32,818 bases of DNA from Halanaerobiaceae bacterium (lineage in GTDB: Bacteria > Bacillota > Halanaerobiia > Halanaerobiales > Halarsenatibacteraceae). The stretch is from the NCBI GenBank assembly GCA_003554225.1, contig PWFW01000293.1, positions 1 through 32,818 on the forward strand, written 5' to 3'. The notes beneath the pieces were generated by a model that did not search any database, was not told the origin of the DNA, and was given only the letters and a program-made list of their open reading frames with translations. Within the stretch, counting starts at the first letter, position 1; each line of letters starts with the position of its first letter. Positions 31,992 to 32,818 of this stretch are shown piece after piece. Both the position numbers and the translations under genes were made by a program.

Positions 31992-32818
31992 AACAGTCTC
32001 TCCATTCCTGAAGAAAACTCTTCCGCCACCAGTTGATATCCCGGGATTTAACAGAACTGATCATTTTCTGATAGCGCCGCTCCTTCTCTTCCTCCGGCAT
32101 TTCAATAACCCGGCGGATAGCTTCCCCGACCTCTTCATAATCATGGGGGTTAACCACCACCGCCCCGGGCAGTTGATGCTTCACCCCGGCAAATTCCGAA
32201 AGAATCAGCTGCCCCTTCTCCCGGGAGGCAAGATATTCCTTGGAAACAAGGTTTAGACCATCAATCAAGGGAGTTACCAGAGCCATATCTGCCGCCAGAT
32301 AATAGGGGATTAATTCTTCCTGGGGCAGAGCCTTTTTGAAATAACGGATCGGCTCCCAGGCTCCGATATTATGGCGGCCGTTGATATCTCCTATAGCTCG
32401 ATCAACCTGTCGCCTCATCTCTTTATATTCCGGAATGCTGGTCCGGCTGGGGCTGACCCTTTGAACCAGGCTGACTTCACCGCGATATTCAGGATATTTT
32501 TCAAAAAAACGGTCCATCGCCTGAAGCCTGGGGAAAATGCCCTTGGAGTAATCCAGGCGATCAATTCCAATAATTAAGTTGTCGACAGAAAAATGACCCT
32601 TAAGCTGCCGGGCTTCCTGCTGGATATCCTCCCTGCCTGCGGTAGAGGCAAAGTACTGATAATCAATGCCCAGGGGAACTGCCCTGACCCTTGTAAAATT
32701 TCCTCTGAATTCAATCAGACTTTCTTTTCTGTCTACCTTTATCCCATTTTTTTCAGCGGTATTTAAAAAGTTTTCCACATAATCCTGGGTATGAAAACCA
32801 ATTAGATCGCTGGCCATA
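31984..32818 (-). CDS. otsA: Trehalose-6-phosphate synthase, N-terminus beyond the window
   Basis: C-terminal ~278 residues of the GT20 glycosyltransferase that joins UDP- (or other NDP-) glucose to glucose-6-phosphate. The reading frame is open at the right edge; the track's Met is an internal residue in the family motif ADLIGFHT-QDYVENFL, which normally lies about 190-200 residues into the protein. Visible family motifs: IDRLDYSKGI (donor and phosphate contacts), VTPLIDGLNLVSKEYLA, and SEFAGVKHQLPGAVVVNPHD near the end. It overlaps otsB by 8 bp. Confidence 0.94.
   Translation of the reverse strand, partial: MASDLIGFHTQDYVENFLNTAEKNGIKVDRKESLIEFRGNFTRVRAVPLGIDYQYFASTAGREDIQQEARQLKGHFSVDNLIIGIDRLDYSKGIFPRLQAMDRFFEKYPEYRGEVSLVQRVSPSRTSIPEYKEMRRQVDRAIGDINGRHNIGAWEPIRYFKKALPQEELIPYYLAADMALVTPLIDGLNLVSKEYLASREKGQLILSEFAGVKHQLPGAVVVNPHDYEEVGEAIRRVIEMPEEEKERRYQKMISSVKSRDINWWRKSFLQEWRDCYE

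Noticed and set aside
10000-32818. Search by eye for CRISPR arrays, IS elements, phage genes, toxin-antitoxin pairs, tRNA and rRNA
   Set aside because: No regularly spaced repeats, transposase or integrase motifs, or RNA gene signatures were seen anywhere in the window.

Overview
The window reads as chromosomal DNA from an anaerobic, salt-adapted, double-membraned (diderm) Firmicute, most likely of the Halanaerobiales. This placement is inferred from protein flavour, not from a marker gene. Clues are clostridial-type ribosome binding sites (AGGAGG) with frequent TTG/GTG starts, a LipM-type octanoyltransferase typical of Firmicutes, trehalose synthesis genes, a YcbB-type L,D-transpeptidase, a zinc-binding protein with an ordinary (non-lipoprotein) signal peptide, and a small secreted protein ending in Phe that looks like an outer-membrane beta-barrel. 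I see no phage, IS element, CRISPR, rRNA or tRNA. Almost all genes are intact and densely packed, mostly on the minus strand.

Layout. 1-3736: divergent alpha-glucan degradation genes, a type I pullulanase (minus, runs off the left edge, absent from the ORF track) and a short-form alpha-glucan phosphorylase. 3751-4843: an overlapping macro-domain / DJ-1 pair. 5045-5536: a small secreted putative beta-barrel protein. 10088 down to 5560: a minus-strand run larE - methyltransferase - amidohydrolase - membrane-anchored subtilase, preceded by nagA and a pirin gene. 12572-14324: lipM-lipA (lipoate synthesis) ending in a strong terminator. 16539 down to 14398: universal stress protein - flavodoxin - unknown acidic protein. 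18053 down to 16719: inositol-phosphatase family enzyme coupled to an unknown membrane protein. 21013 down to 18113: znuA-znuC-znuB, then a 62-residue membrane protein resembling half of an UPF0016/Gdt1 unit. A consensus promoter and a perfect 7-1-7 Fur/Zur-family palindrome precede znuA. 21235-23081: a convergent pair, a Cys-rich HD-like protein and a P1-family peptidase whose stop codons interlock. 23420-26486: two consecutive cell-wall proteins, a YcbB-type L,D-transpeptidase and a PG-binding/LysM protein with a Cys-containing C-terminal domain. 28634 down to 26865: a PepF-type oligoendopeptidase. 30867 down to 28871: thrB-thrC. 32818 down to 31128: otsA (5' end cut by the window edge) and otsB.

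Themes: storage-glucan breakdown on the left and trehalose synthesis on the right fit an organism that moves glucose between reserve polymer and compatible solute. Cell-envelope genes (two wall cross-linking candidates, putative outer-membrane protein, nagA) and metal homeostasis (zinc uptake under a Zur-like operator) form the middle. The most interesting non-coding signal is a promoter-leader-terminator unit between otsB and thrB, either a small RNA or a thr attenuator. I found no clear new defence or mobile system. The best novelty candidates are that leader/sRNA, the larE-amidohydrolase-subtilase run, the macro/DJ-1 pair and the unusual PG-binding/LysM protein.
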